DNA of 64,000 nucleotides from contig NW_006768789.1 of the NCBI RefSeq assembly GCF_000204055.1, forward strand, positions 922,693 through 986,692. The letters are read 5' to 3'. The notes beneath the pieces were generated by a model. That model was given only the letters and a program-made list of their open reading frames with translations. It ran no database searches and had not been told where the DNA came from. Position numbers and translations under genes: made by a program. Source of the stretch: Melampsora larici-populina 98AG31. Lineage: Eukaryota; Basidiomycota; Pucciniomycetes; Pucciniales; Melampsoraceae. How positions within the stretch are numbered: the stretch's first letter is position 1; each line of letters opens with the position of its first letter. Below are positions 49,201-60,600 of this stretch, in pieces.

Positions 49201-51502
49201 ATTAACTGTCCTGAAGATTGATAAACTGGCTCATAAAGGAAGAAGTGTCCGTTGGCAGAAGGAATCATTTGCACCCTCTGGGTGCGAGAGAATCCTTCCA
49301 GCCATTTTTTGGATTGAGACAATCTATTGATCTGAACATTAGTGTCGTACTCAGGAACAAAAACTAAATGCTTTGTGACAATTGGATTAGCAAGCTCCTG
49401 ATGGAAGATGTGATTATCAGCAAGGATTAAGATAGGCCATTGCTATTTGCAGCCCACAAGAGAACCATGTAGGTGCTGCCAAAACAGCGCCTACATGGAT
49501 GTTTCCCACAAAAAAGCGCCTACATTTATGATGTAGGCGCTGAAAACCATCTAAAATGACGCCTACATGATAAACAACCCATGTAGGTGTCATTTGGTTA
49601 CGCCTACATTCAAAATTTCAGAATGTAGGCGTAATTTTCAAGCACCTACATATCTAATTTGAAATGTAGGCGCTATTTTTGAGCGCCTACATTCAATTTT
49701 CAGCTCAAATAAGCGCCTACATGCAGTCTTGCATATGTAGGCGCTCCAAATCCAACACCTACAACTCCAGACTGGTCTGACGGCTAATGAAGAAGAAGTT
49801 TCAAGTTAAAATGAGAGTATTGGAAGACGGAAAAAGCAGTTCGGAGTTGAAATGAGTGTATCGGAAGATGGAAAAAGCAGCTTGGAGTTGAAATGAGTGT
49901 TTTGGAAGACGGAAAAAGCAGTTAAGCATATTGGAAGATGAATATGCTCTTTTCAACTCTGAAGTGAGTGTATCAGAAGACATAAATAGCAGTTCAGAGT
50001 TGAAATAATCTACTTCTTTTTCCGCTTCTGATACACTCATTTTGACTCCAAACTGAGTTCAGAGTTGAAATAATTTACTACTTTTTCCGTCTTCTGATAC
50101 ACTCATTTTGACTCCGGAGTTACTTTTCTGTCTTCCGATACACTGATTTCAACTCCAAACTGCTTTATCCGTCTTCCAATACACTCATTTTGAGTCCAAA
50201 CTGCTTTTTCTGTCTTCCAATACTCTCATTTTGACTTGAAAGTTGTTCTTCATTACCCTTCAGACCAGTCTGGAGTTGTAGTTGCCGGATTTGTAGCGCC
50301 TACATATGCAGGACTGCATGTAGGCGCTTATTTGAGCTGAAAATTGAATGTAGGCGCTCAAAAATAGCGCCTACATTTCAAATTAGATATGTAGGTGCTT
50401 GAAAATTATGCCTACATTTCATTTTTTGAATGTAGGCGTAACCAAATGACGCCTACATGGGTTTTTTGACATGTAGGCGTCATTTTGGATGGTTTCCAGC
50501 GCCTACATCATAAATGTAGGCGCTTCTTCGTGGGAAACACCCATGTAGGCGTAATTTGGCCAGCGCCTACATGGTTTTCTTGTGGGCTGCAAATAGCAAC
50601 GGCCTTAAGATATGATGGAAGTTTAACAACAAATCAACGCTTACCTGAGCTACAATCTCCTTTATACTCAGTCCGTAACATTTATTTTGAAGAGAACTTT
50701 CCCATCTGACAACATTAAGTCCTAAGCGTGTACACATCCTTGATCGCAAATTTCGTAACGTCTTATATGCTGGTAGCACAACATTAAATAAACCATACAC
50801 AAATCGAACTCGTTTGTACTGTTTTTCGGAGAGAATATGACGGCCCGACCCCAAGAGAACCAACCCCGCGATCTGCTTTCAGATGGGATCAGATTTAAAT
50901 CAATGGGTTGTTACATTGAAGTTTGAAGGAAAGCTAATAAAAACCTCTTTTCGAAAGGGATACCAGTCAGAATCAAAGGTGTTTTGATTTTGACTCTGTC
51001 CTGTGTGGTCATCTTTTTCAGCCGTGTCTTCTGGCTCAACTGAATCGTCTGAATCTGAGTCGCTTTGACTGAGATCATTCTCTTCTTCCAGTCGTTTTTG
51101 TAGGATTGTTTCAAAATCAAGCTGACCAAGATTTGGAAAGTCTTGGTCACTTTCAGCGGTGTCTGATTCTCCGTCTTCGCTAAGAGGTCCAGTGAGCAGC
51201 TTCATCAGTGTCTCAGTATAACCGATACAAGTTGACTTGGGAGGTGTTCTGTTATCATCTTCCTCGAAACCCATAAATCGAGGTGAATTTTGATTGGGCT
51301 CATCATCATTTTGCAGGAATGAGCCTAGATGTTGTTCACTTTCGCGGTCCCGAGCCACAGATGCTTCCTCATCAGCTACCAAAGCCTTGTGAGTCTCTGA
51401 GTTTTTATGGCGAGTTGTGTCTTTCATGGTTCTACCTTTGCACAGGATACATCGATATTGGAAGCCACCGTTTAACGGTGTTCGGTCAAAATCTATATAC
51501 AT
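46274..51502 (-). pseudogene. CMC (CACTA/Mirage/Chapaev-type) transposase gene with several TGA stops
   Basis: Long spliced minus-strand gene. The first exon (from 51502) has a C2H2-like finger CILCKGRTMKDTTRHKNSETH and a long acidic S/D/E region. Then HILSEKQYKRVRFVYGLFN, LRSRMCTRLGLNVVRWES, IKEIVAQ|ELANPIVTKHLVF (intron holding the foldback), LIVPIFFFQQSGQAYAKCL, YQEIPLPNPWRTKANGK, PITLYSDDTSGNVSKKWNK, YFTLSGLPPGMTNQEYNIHF, GFDAHKDTPVEILHVVLLGV (hallmark of basidiomycete CMC transposases), FHMLVHLVESIKRFGPLCLV, and a K-rich C-terminus (GKGKGKKRKYED) ending at 46274. In-frame TGAs: two near 48917-48910, one near 48098, one near 46890. Terminal CACTA repeats were not located. Confidence 0.78.
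49435..50604. mobile_element. Giant foldback element (1170 bp) with 8-bp duplication
   Basis: Flanked by TTAAGATA at 49427-49434 and 50605-50612. Ends GGCCATTGCTATTTGCAGCC and (inverted) GGCCGTTGCTATTTGCAGCC. Each arm of about 330 bp is built from repeated TGTAGGCGC-type words (ATGTAGGCGCTnnnn.. and GCGCCTACAT..) and the two arms are inverted copies. The central 500 bp is also palindromic, made of about 40-50-bp tandem units (GTTGAAATGAGTGTATCGGA, GACGGAAAAAGCAG) facing their complements. The whole can form one hairpin. 8-bp duplication suggests a hAT-mobilised non-autonomous element. Confidence 0.85.
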
Positions 51503-51849
51503 TCGTGTCAAAATGGTAAGAAGGAAGCCAGTTGAATGATACAAAATTAACTAACAACGATCTACAATGGTCCCTTTGGACGATGACATGATAAAGAGAC
51601 TGAGTTGTGAAAGGGATGAAAGGCGAGTATAAGAAATGAACGAAGAATCATGAATTTGTCAGAATGCAATACAAAGAGACGGGAAGAGGTTGATCTCAAG
51701 ACGTACCAAGTGTTATTGTGGAAAGACGAGAAGTTTGATTGGCTTCGGAGAGATATGGCTGAGCGATCACCGTGCCGGAATCTTGTTGGGACTGCAAAGG
51801 TGATGTTCACCGCATAGCATAGCCCGGTTTGAGATCACCGCAGGTTGTC

Positions 51850-52400
51850 CGGTCACAGCTGCCTGGAGTCCTGAGTGCGGAGCACCAGGTAGATGTCCGA
51901 GGTGTGCCTTGAGGACAACCTCAATTGGACATCTGTAGGTCTCTCATGGAAGCAGAGCCACATATGAGTCTTATGCTTGACATCCGCACTGCATCTCACG
52001 CTCACACCCGGGGCCCCGAAGCCACGAGGCGCCCCGGAGGGGCACATGGCCGTGGCCAGGGCTTAGGCCACGCGTGGCCCTCACCACAAGCCCTTCATGA
52101 CCTTCATAGTGCATGAAGTTCAGCTTAATTCCCCTTCAAAGAGTGCCTTAAGCAGGGAGTAGCACCTGAAGATGAGTTGGGCTATGATCAAAAGTTGTTT
52201 CAAGGGCAGGCCACACAGGGCTGGGCAGGGCTGGGCCACGGCCCTGGCCACAGCCCTGGCCACGAAAAAGGTGCCGGGTGTGAGCGTGAACTGCATCTGA
52301 AGGATGCTGTGCGGATGTAACTGCCCTTGGATGTCGATGCCATGTCCTAATACGGGATGCTGACCCGGACACCCGATCTCGGACGGTCCGGACATCCTCC
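51850..52400. repeat. GC-rich inverted-repeat block
   Basis: GC-rich island in AT-rich DNA. An inverted pair is visible: ACATCCGCACTGCATCTCAC (about 51979) continuing GCTCACACCCGG, against GGGTGTGAGCGTGAACTGCA (about 52275) continuing to GTGCGGATGTAAC. GGCCACG/CGTGGCC words recur between them (52040-52085, 52220-52265). Probably a non-autonomous transposon; ends and duplication were not fixed. The block 51503-51850 holds only the CMC 5' flank. Confidence 0.45.
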
Positions 52401-53775
52401 CGCACAAAAGGGTCTTGGTGGTGTAGGCCTTGGCAGGGCTGCTATGAGGGAATATTAAGAGCTCAAAGAGACCTGATTGACCTTTGCACTCACCATAGAG
52501 TGAGGTAAAGTAGAAGGGGGAAGAATCTGACACCAAAAACCCTGATGAAACTGTTGAGGAGTGAAGTCCACTGGGAAACCCCAGCCTATGAAATTAACAT
52601 GCCCACTTGTACAAGACCAACAAAATTAAAGAGGGAAGGCAGGTAGAAAGATACAAGACTTGCTCAAAACTTTTGCAGCACTGATAACTTGTAAGTGTGA
52701 GCTGCTTTACCCCCTACAAGTGCCAGTAGTATCTATACAAACAAGTCAAGGTTCCTGTGAACTCTAGATACAAGTGTTAGAGCAAACATGTCAGCTTATC
52801 CAAACAAATTGAAACACAAGGAACATGAGATATCACCAAAAAGCAATACCCAACACAACAACTTGAACAAGTGTCAACAACAGCAAAGAGAGAATACAGT
52901 TGAACCCCTCTAACTCCATACCCACATACAGGGATTAACCCACTCATAACCAAAGGTTTTTTGAACTACTCAAGTGGCCTTTGCCTGCAAAAAGCTCCCT
53001 TGTAGAGATGTAAACCCTCTACATCCATACGGATTGTTACATCATTATTCACTGCAATATGTTCAAGTTTCATTTTGGACAACTAGAAAAGGCTAGGGCC
53101 CATTTGGAAAACATTGATATACTACAGAAGCAACATACTGTATAAGACCATGTACAGTATATGGCTTGTGAAAAAAACAGGGTGTTTGGTACATTATTTG
53201 GTCAAAATCATAAACGGTATGACAATATATTAGACAAAATTGTTATGGGTTGTAGTCAAGAGTCTTGGTACAGGAGTGAGGCTCTGGCTCTGGCTCTGGC
53301 TCTTGTATCCTGATTATTGAGATTGTTGGATAAGGAAAAAGGACCAATACTACAGCCGTTTTAACATAGATTTTTTTGTTGAAAATCTCATCAACATGCA
53401 AAACCCGGGTTTTGCCCCACACTTGATTTTGTCCCTCTGCTAATTGGAAGAATACAGAAAAGAATAAACCTGTAGTCAAGTTTTTTCTCTGGTTTTAACC
53501 GCTGCGGAGACAACCTTCTCCAAAAAAAAGTTGTCAATCTTTCTTGAAATAGCCATACAAGATCTGTGGAGTACAAGTATGAGTCAATATCTGTGACATG
53601 TGTGACTCATGTTTCACAAGAGTTTCCCCAAAGTGTACTCATAACAAAAATAAAGTATTTGCCCCTCTCCCTTGCCCATAACCCTCCCTTTACCATAATT
53701 GATTCTTGTTCATCACCCCTCACCCTTTTGACATCACTCTTTCAAAAATTACACTCTTTCTTTGCAAGCTTCTTA
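52401..53775. other. Intergenic repeats, no gene
   Basis: 52889 begins CAGTTGAACCCCTCTAACTC after TA, resembling Tc1-mariner/pogo-type ends, but no partner end was found. 53282-53307 is a short (GGCTCT)n microsatellite. 53093 has GGGCCCATTTGG, like a PIF-type end, without a partner. No coding gene supported. Confidence 0.35.
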
Positions 53776-54190
53776 GGCCCCGTTCAGTTGCCGTCAGCCT
53801 GGCAGGTGTACGCTTCGCAAGCGTCTACTTGCGCATGCGCAGGTTGACAATGTCTGCCTTGCAGGTTGCCTGAGAGCCTGGGTTGTTTGGTAGCCCCAAC
53901 TTGACTGTCATGAAACCTGAAGATCATGGGTTTCATGAATTGATTTGGTTTCTTCTTGAGGCCAAGTCTATGGCAGTAGGCAGGTCAACCTGCCAGATTC
54001 TAGCAAAACGGCCAACCTGACAGGTTGACCGGTTTGGCTGGTAGACCTGAGAGGTGTACACTTGAAAGGTTTTCAAAAAACCTGTACCGAACGGTTCACC
54101 ACCCAGGTTGACATTTAAAATACCTCTCAGGCTTACGCCTGGGCATTTGGCTGGGTCAACCTGCGAGGTTGACGGCAACCGAACGGGCCC
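53776..54190. mobile_element. Tourist-like (PIF/Harbinger) MITE with TTA duplication
   Basis: TTA flanks both sides (53773-53775, 54191-54193). Ends GGCCCCGTTCAGTTGCCGTC and (inverted) GGGCCCGTTCGGTTGCCGTC, the GGGCC-GTT style of PIF/Harbinger MITEs. The 415-bp body is rich in CAGGTTGAC/CAACCTG words. It sits immediately before coding text of the Myb-like remnant. Confidence 0.8.
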
Positions 54191-54193
54191 TTA

Positions 54194-54477
54194 GTGATTC
54201 TGGGTGGGAGGACAACTGCATTCTGCTACCCAATGATATCTGGGCACCAATTGTTAACAACAATGTAAGGACTCTTTCTTTTTTATGTCTGTCTTTATTA
54301 TGTATTTCTTTCTTTCTTTCTGTCTTTCATTCTTCCTTTTCTTATTTATTTCTTTGTTTACCTCTCCTATTGACTTCATTTGACATTATTTCAGACCAAG
54401 AAGTTGAAGGAGCTCTTGCAATTCAAAAGCCCACTGTTACCTTTATTTGGCTCAATTGCTCCTTTGGTAGAGAATAA
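54194..54477 (+). pseudogene. Myb/SANT-like DNA-binding domain fragment (Harbinger partner)
   Basis: Reads SDSGWEDNCILLPNDIWAPI then an intron at about 54265-54393 (GTAAGG...TTTCAG), then TKKLKELLQFKSPLLPLFGS. This matches the SGFGWD...VWD...K..KFR.KP.P....L..LF end of Myb_DNA-bind_3-type domains. The N-terminal part is cut by the MITE, the C-terminal part by the fragment at 54490. Confidence 0.6.
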
Positions 54478-54489
54478 TATCAAAAGGGT

Positions 54490-54773
54490 ATTGTGTTGTT
54501 TTCTCTTAGTTATCAGATTGGAATAACACTATAAGTGTTGAGAGACAATTAAAACTGTGCTATTTCATTTGAAACGCATGCTTTTGGTCTTTTTCAAAGT
54601 CAATTAAGATATATTTCTCTTTTGATACTTATCAGTGCTCAATTCAACAGAAGTTCCCCTTTCTGATTGTCTTGTTTTAGGAGGGTAGTCTTTAGACATC
54701 TTCTACTAGTTTCTCATTGGTAGATCACCCCCTTAATGCTCTTTCAAGCTCTTGTTGAGCTTCAAGTTCTACA
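54490..54773 (+). mobile_element. Truncated copy 3 of the TG...CA family
   Basis: Matches the last part of 29413-31179: TTGGAATAACACT...AGTGTTGAGA, TCTTCTACTAG, GGTAGATCACCC and GCTCTTGTTGAGCTT, ending TTCTACA at 54773. The 5' 1.3-1.5 kb are missing and no matching 4-bp duplication is evident. Confidence 0.65.
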
Positions 54774-55026
54774 ACATGAAACCTTTTTTTCACTCTCATA
54801 AATGATAATTACATACTCATTGATTTTGGGTCAAGACACATGTTGGTGAGAGAAAAGCCAGGTTGCCAAGATATTACTATCCAGCTGGAATTGTGAAGTC
54901 ACAACTTTGAGCCAAAGTCAAAGAGCCCCATCAGACGTACTTCCTTCAGCTCCAACAAATAAATAAATAAACTTTGTATTGAAATTGCATACAGCAAGGA
55001 AATCTTGAGATGTGTAGCCTTTACAG

Positions 55027-55544
55027 TCAGAGAAAGGAATGAAATTGTAAGCTGGTGGAGTGACTGGAATGTGTACCATCTATTGCACCAATGCAGTCTA
55101 TTAAATGAGGCATGAACTTCAGATGAGCAGAAAGGGTTTCTGAGAGGGTTGTGTTGGCATTGGGAAGAGGGAGATATGTGCCAAGTAACTTTCCATGACT
55201 AGCAATCCCTTTAAGAGGCTGATTTATTGTCCAAGTCAAAAGAAGACATGACAAAAATAGCAACAAGGCAATGTGAAAAAAGGAAAAAAGTCCCTTAGAA
55301 TAGTGTCAGCAGCTCTTTGAAAATGGTTCTGAAGTTCAAGATTTGACAGGCAAGTTAATCCATCCAGAGTCTCCAAGAACAAGCATAGTCCAAAAAATAT
55401 GTGCTTGTGCATCCCAAGATCATTATAGAAGACTGATTCATTTGGATGATTCATGATCTCATCAATCCACATGTCAGTCCTTGAGTGTTTCCAAACGAAG
55501 GAAAACACCAGAAGAACTACACAACATATATGTATATATTTCAT
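55027..55544 (-). pseudogene. HARBI1-like nuclease fragment
   Basis: Minus-strand text WIDEIMNHPNESVFYNDLGM and LELQNHFQRAADTILRDFF, then LPLPNANTTLSETLSAHLK and FMPHLIDCIGAIDGTH, the last being the first-Asp motif of HARBI1 nucleases (F.DCIGAIDGTH). Parts are missing and frames change; the rest of the catalytic domain is absent. With 54194-54477 it indicates a second dead Harbinger. Confidence 0.65.
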
Positions 55545-56225
55545 TTGTCATTTTTTGTTTTTGTTTTTATAATAACCTTTTAGAAAAAATGAGAACAAAT
55601 TCCTTTGATTACAACTTATGGATCTAGTCTCAAAGATTCAACAAAAAAACATAAAAAACATAAAAAAGAAAATACAAGACACATTTCAAAAAATGACCTA
55701 GTATCAGAAGTCTACAAATAACAAACACGAATAATGAATAGAAAACCTAAATAAGAATAATGGTCACGAGAACAGCTGATATATTTCACCAAAGAAAACA
55801 ATAAGAAACAAGACTAGGAAGGAATTAGGAAAGGAACTAGTAGATAGAAAGAAATACCAAGAGACGAACTGAAATTCCTCGAGAACTGAGGCAATATCGC
55901 CAGACGTAAAGAGAACATGAAAGAACTAGACATCGAGCCACTTCCAAGAGAAAACTGTCATGATCAAGGATCAGAGGTGACATGAGAAGAGAGGTTTGAG
56001 GAATCAGTGATAAGACGAGTTCAGACTGACGTAAAAAACTATGAAAACTTCGAAGGACCCAGTCTCCTAATACGTCAAGACTTACGTAAAACGAGAAGAC
56101 TACGGTTGGAAGTAAGAACTCCGACCTGATTATTACCAAGGCTGCCATAAGCTATAACAAAAACTATAAGAAGACCCTATACGAGCAACGAAGAAGAGGG
56201 GCATCGAATCTTACCCCATCAATAT
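55545..56225. other. A-rich flank of the gypsy LTR, nothing supported
   Basis: Strongly A-rich on the plus strand with no recognisable gene. It may be host DNA between the Harbinger remnant and the gypsy LTR, or part of a longer LTR if the assigned LTR start is wrong. Confidence 0.35.
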
Positions 56226-56910
56226 TGTAGAAACAAGTTAGTTTTCTCCTTTTTCAAAGCCCGGCACATAAACCATTAGAATCTACCTTTATAAGATTAG
56301 AATTTTAACCCTTTATCTGTCCCGCTTCTTAAAAGTAGTTTTTGCTAAAAGCTTCTGAAATCTTGAACCCGTAAAATAAACGTAACTCATCTTTTCTCCA
56401 TGATTAGTGAATAGTCTGAACTCATTCTGATTCTTACTTTACTGTAATTCTCCGTAGTTAACCACTAGCTACCCAGTTCGAAAGGTTATAAACTTATTAT
56501 AAGCTCCATTCGATCCTTATCCAGTTATTCGAAACCGATACTACTTTCTTACTTGATCAAGAGTAAGTCCGTTCTTATTTGGTCAATACCTACAGTTCTC
56601 GCAACGTAAAGTTGGACGAGATCCCTGTTTATCTCTGGATAACAGGCAACTCTAAGCTTTGAGCTTCAGAGAAATACCCGGGTCTAAGGATTGACCATCC
56701 TCTACTGTCTCCTCAGTAGGCCTGTGGTTCTTTTAAAATCAGTATTTTATAATTTACAATATTAATCAGTATACTGATATTACTATCATTACTTGTGTTA
56801 GGAAGAAACCACGATCTCGTATTCCACGTAACCAGAGGAATATTCAGTCAGGAACTTATAGCGTAAGTACTAGGCCTTACCTGTGACCTCTTTAGGTAGC
56901 CACCCTGACA
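56226..56910 (+). repeat. Putative 5' LTR of the gypsy element
   Basis: Begins TGTAGAAACA and ends CACCCTGACA, upstream of the Gag region. Boundaries are inferred from TG...CA ends and position only, because the 3' LTR lies outside the window. The following ATTCGGGGCCTCATCG would be the primer-binding region; I cannot match it to a tRNA. Confidence 0.4.
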
Positions 56911-57695
56911 ATTCGGGGCCTCATCGCGTGTTTTAGAACCCAAGTCTGACAAAAGAAAACATATCCTTTCAGTCTTACAATTTTTTTTTTTTTTAAAAAC
57001 CAATAAAATCACCCATAAAAAATATCAATTTTTTTTATTATCAATCTCAGTTTATCTTCAACATTTCGCTCGAAGTCATTGATCAGTATTCCCTAGATCT
57101 ATTCTTCGAATTACCATATTTTTCTTTAGTCCACGAGAATCCTTTAGCAGACAAAACCTTTAACACTTGTTTCAATTTTGAAGTTTCTTATTTTAATTTC
57201 CAAGTTCTAAACCCGAGACTACAGTCTCTGTTTCAAGATTTCACAACCAAAGGCATCAACGATTTATGAGCTCCTTGACATTAGCAAGGAACTAGGAAAG
57301 CTAGTCGATACTTTCATTGATATCCAGTACTTGAATTTGAAACAACCGGAGGATTTGTTACAGAACATTATCAACATCATTCGAAGACTTGAAGCGGAAG
57401 CTGATAAACTCAGGAATCAAGAGTAAGTCAGACAAAAGTTTGACAGTGACTGAACGAAACACAACACTAACAACTGCGCAAACAGTGACCAGATCAAGCC
57501 AGCCCAGTCAAGCTCAAGTCGAACAGAACCAGGCAGTAGACAGAACCCAATCAGCCTCATCAGCCCAGAACCACTAGAGCAGCGTGTCACACCCAGCCGC
57601 TCAGAATACGACTACGAGTGGAGATCCACCTGGTAAATATATAAATTCATTGCTGTGTTATAACCCCTCGCTATCGTACTACGTATTGAGAAGAT

Positions 57696-60600
57696 ATGCC
57701 TCCTCGAAAATCTTCTAGAGTCAGTAGCCTCGAACGGCCAAACTACTCAGACTCCATCCGGAGATCCAGCTCAATCGGCAGCAAGCGACGATGTTCCGAT
57801 GCTACCAAACCAACCGACCGGATTATCAGCTCAAGAAATCCAAGCGGCTCAGGACTTGGAGCAACAGGATCACATAGTGAAACTGTACGAGTACCATTTC
57901 AGCAAATGGAGAGATGCGCAAGCATCGAACCCCAACAACACTCGAAACATAATGATCTATCTCAAGTTATGGAAGTCGACTCACGAGACTCTGATGATTC
58001 TGATCGGCGAAGAAGCAACGAAAGCGCTTTGTCACCCTTGGGATCCGTACGTAGAAGAACAGAGCCTCTTAGCGAGGACCTCGGGAGGATTCATTGGCAA
58101 GGAACAATACCTCAAACCACAGACGAACCAGTACCAGCATCCGACCCAAGCGGAGTCGTCAACGGGTCCAGCGAGAAATCAAACCCACAAGCCATCGAAC
58201 ACCCCGTACAACCGACCAGCTCAAGCCGAGGACGAAGCCCACAACATGCAACAGATGTTGTCATTCAGTTGAGCTTACTACAGAGCGGTCAAAGGGATGA
58301 GAGGTCCCCACAAAGGGAAAGGGAAGCAAAACCCTCAACAATAGATAGGGTCTTTTATTCTACTCCCAGCCCGTTTTTGACATCTCATAGACTTAGAAAC
58401 GATTTAGCTCCTCAGAACGATAATGATACCGTTGTCAAATCCATTTCCTTGTCTATTGAACCTATGCCTGTTACCACTATGCCTATCCAACCTATGCCTG
58501 TCACGAGAGAAGTTGTTGATATCCCCAATACTACAGTAAAAGATGTTCTTGTATCTAACCACACTGCAGTCAATGATAACATTTCTAAACGTACTACAAC
58601 CTTGCCTGCTCAAAATCAATTGAGCCAAATAAGCGAGACAATTAAAACTTTAGCCCAAAACAAGAGAAAAGTGCCAATCAGTTTGAGAGACAACAAGAAC
58701 TTTGATAAAAATAAGTTTATAGCAGAGCTGAATAAGCCGAAGAAGAATACGACAAGTATAGAAGATATACTTAAAGAAACTGAATTCAAGAAGACCACCC
58801 ATGCTCCTCAGGGAACGCCAAGAGATACCTTTAGAGATAAAAGTTTCGCCTCAACGGATGCTGAGAAAAGTCTCAATACTAGATTTCAAGGTTTGAGATT
58901 GCAGACAGAAAGCCTATCACCTAAATCGATGATATCTCTGAACAAGGGGAGAATGGATTTGGAAACAAAGTTAAATAAACTACAAAGCAACATCAAAGAA
59001 AAAATTGATGAAGCTGTTACAAAGCTCAACAATAAATGGGATCTAGGGTTGAATATCCTAAATGACGAAATAAGAGTACATTTCGAGGAAATGAGTTACC
59101 ACATGGACCAGGCAAATAAAATAAGTACATGCTCAGAAATGAACAAGATACTGAGTGAGCACCTCGAAAACATGGATGATATCATGTCTAATGCCGTAAT
59201 GGTGAACAAAGAAATAGTCGAAGCAAATAGTCGACATTTAGCAGGACTAATTAAGTTAATAGACAACAAGATAATAGAACAAAGTCTGAACTGCTCTTTA
59301 ATACACCGTAACGTGGTAAGATTAGTGTCGACAGTAGACAAGTTGAACACGAGAGTAGAAACCCAGCTTGAAGAACACAATATCCTAAATGATATAGTGC
59401 CAGAATCAGAAGTAGCAACTGGAAATAACCCATTTGCGCACAAATTCCAAGGGATACCTAAGGTGCCACATCCACCGGAAAAACAATATACAACACAACA
59501 CGAGGATGCAGAACATGAAGACCAACCTTGCATGAACAAAACAACCGAGAAATCTCAGAAGGACATAGAAATACTCAAATTATTAAGAAAAGACTACCCA
59601 CAATCTAGGGACTGGCCAAGATTTGGTGGTGAAGGCGAATACAACCACCTGGAATGGATTGAATGGATAGATGGGGTGAAAGAGGAGTTCAGCATGCCCA
59701 ATGAGTTGATCACATGCAAACTTGCAATTATCACAACAGGAACAGCGCGTGCCTGGTACCAGAGCCAAAAGAAAACCCTTCTTAAAGCAAGCTTGGAGGA
59801 GTGGAAGAAAGCCATTAAAAAGGATTTCGGAACACCACTATGGAGACGTCGAATGGCATCAGCCTTCGAGCGCGATAAATTCAGAAACGAGTATAGATCT
59901 AGGTCCAATTCTTGGCTGCTGACACAGCGTAAGAGAATGGAAGCAGCTTGGTCGTTCCTAGAAACATCCGAACATATAGACAAAATATTGAGTCTGTGCG
60001 GCGGGGAATTGGAACATGCAGTTCAATCGAGAATTAACGATAAGACAAGTTTTGAAGAATTCATGAATATTTTTGAAGAGATAGTAACAACGACCTCCAT
60101 TGGAAAATTGGCAGAGAAACCTAATAACCTGAGAGTTACCTTTAGTAACAATAAAGAGTCGAGAAACCCTTTTTCAAGAGATGCAACTAAAGACCCAAGA
60201 AGCTCTCCATCGAGAGATTTTAAGACAAGAGACTATAGCCAAAACAAGTTTGCCGGAAGTGATCGGAATAATACTTCCAAACTTCCCTTTAGGAATCGAG
60301 AAGATCAACAAGGATACAGTAGGAAGCCCATCAATGCAGTAAACTGTGACGAAGAACAATACAAATTCAAGGACGGACCTCCTTCAGAGGACGAAAAGTC
60401 GGTACAAGAATCAGTACGGGATGATACAACAGACGAAGGAGAAGATTTCTGCGTAAGTAATATAGATATGTCTCGAAGGGAACCTGAGGACGATGATACA
60501 AACGAAGATCCAGAAGAAATCGGAAATGTTACACACGTAACACATGGAATATCTCTTGAAGCATTAACAGATAACATACAAGCTGCAGAAACCATGACAG

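Noticed and set aside
49435..50604. CRISPR or tandem-satellite reading of the TGTAGGCGC repeats
   Set aside because: Clear terminal inverted repeats and an 8-bp target duplication show a transposon.
52120..52536. 138-residue minus-strand frame in the GC-rich block
   Set aside because: GC-rich repeats give few stops; no recognisable protein.
55837..56148. 103-residue minus-strand frame before the gypsy LTR
   Set aside because: Lies in A-rich DNA near or within the LTR; no domain.
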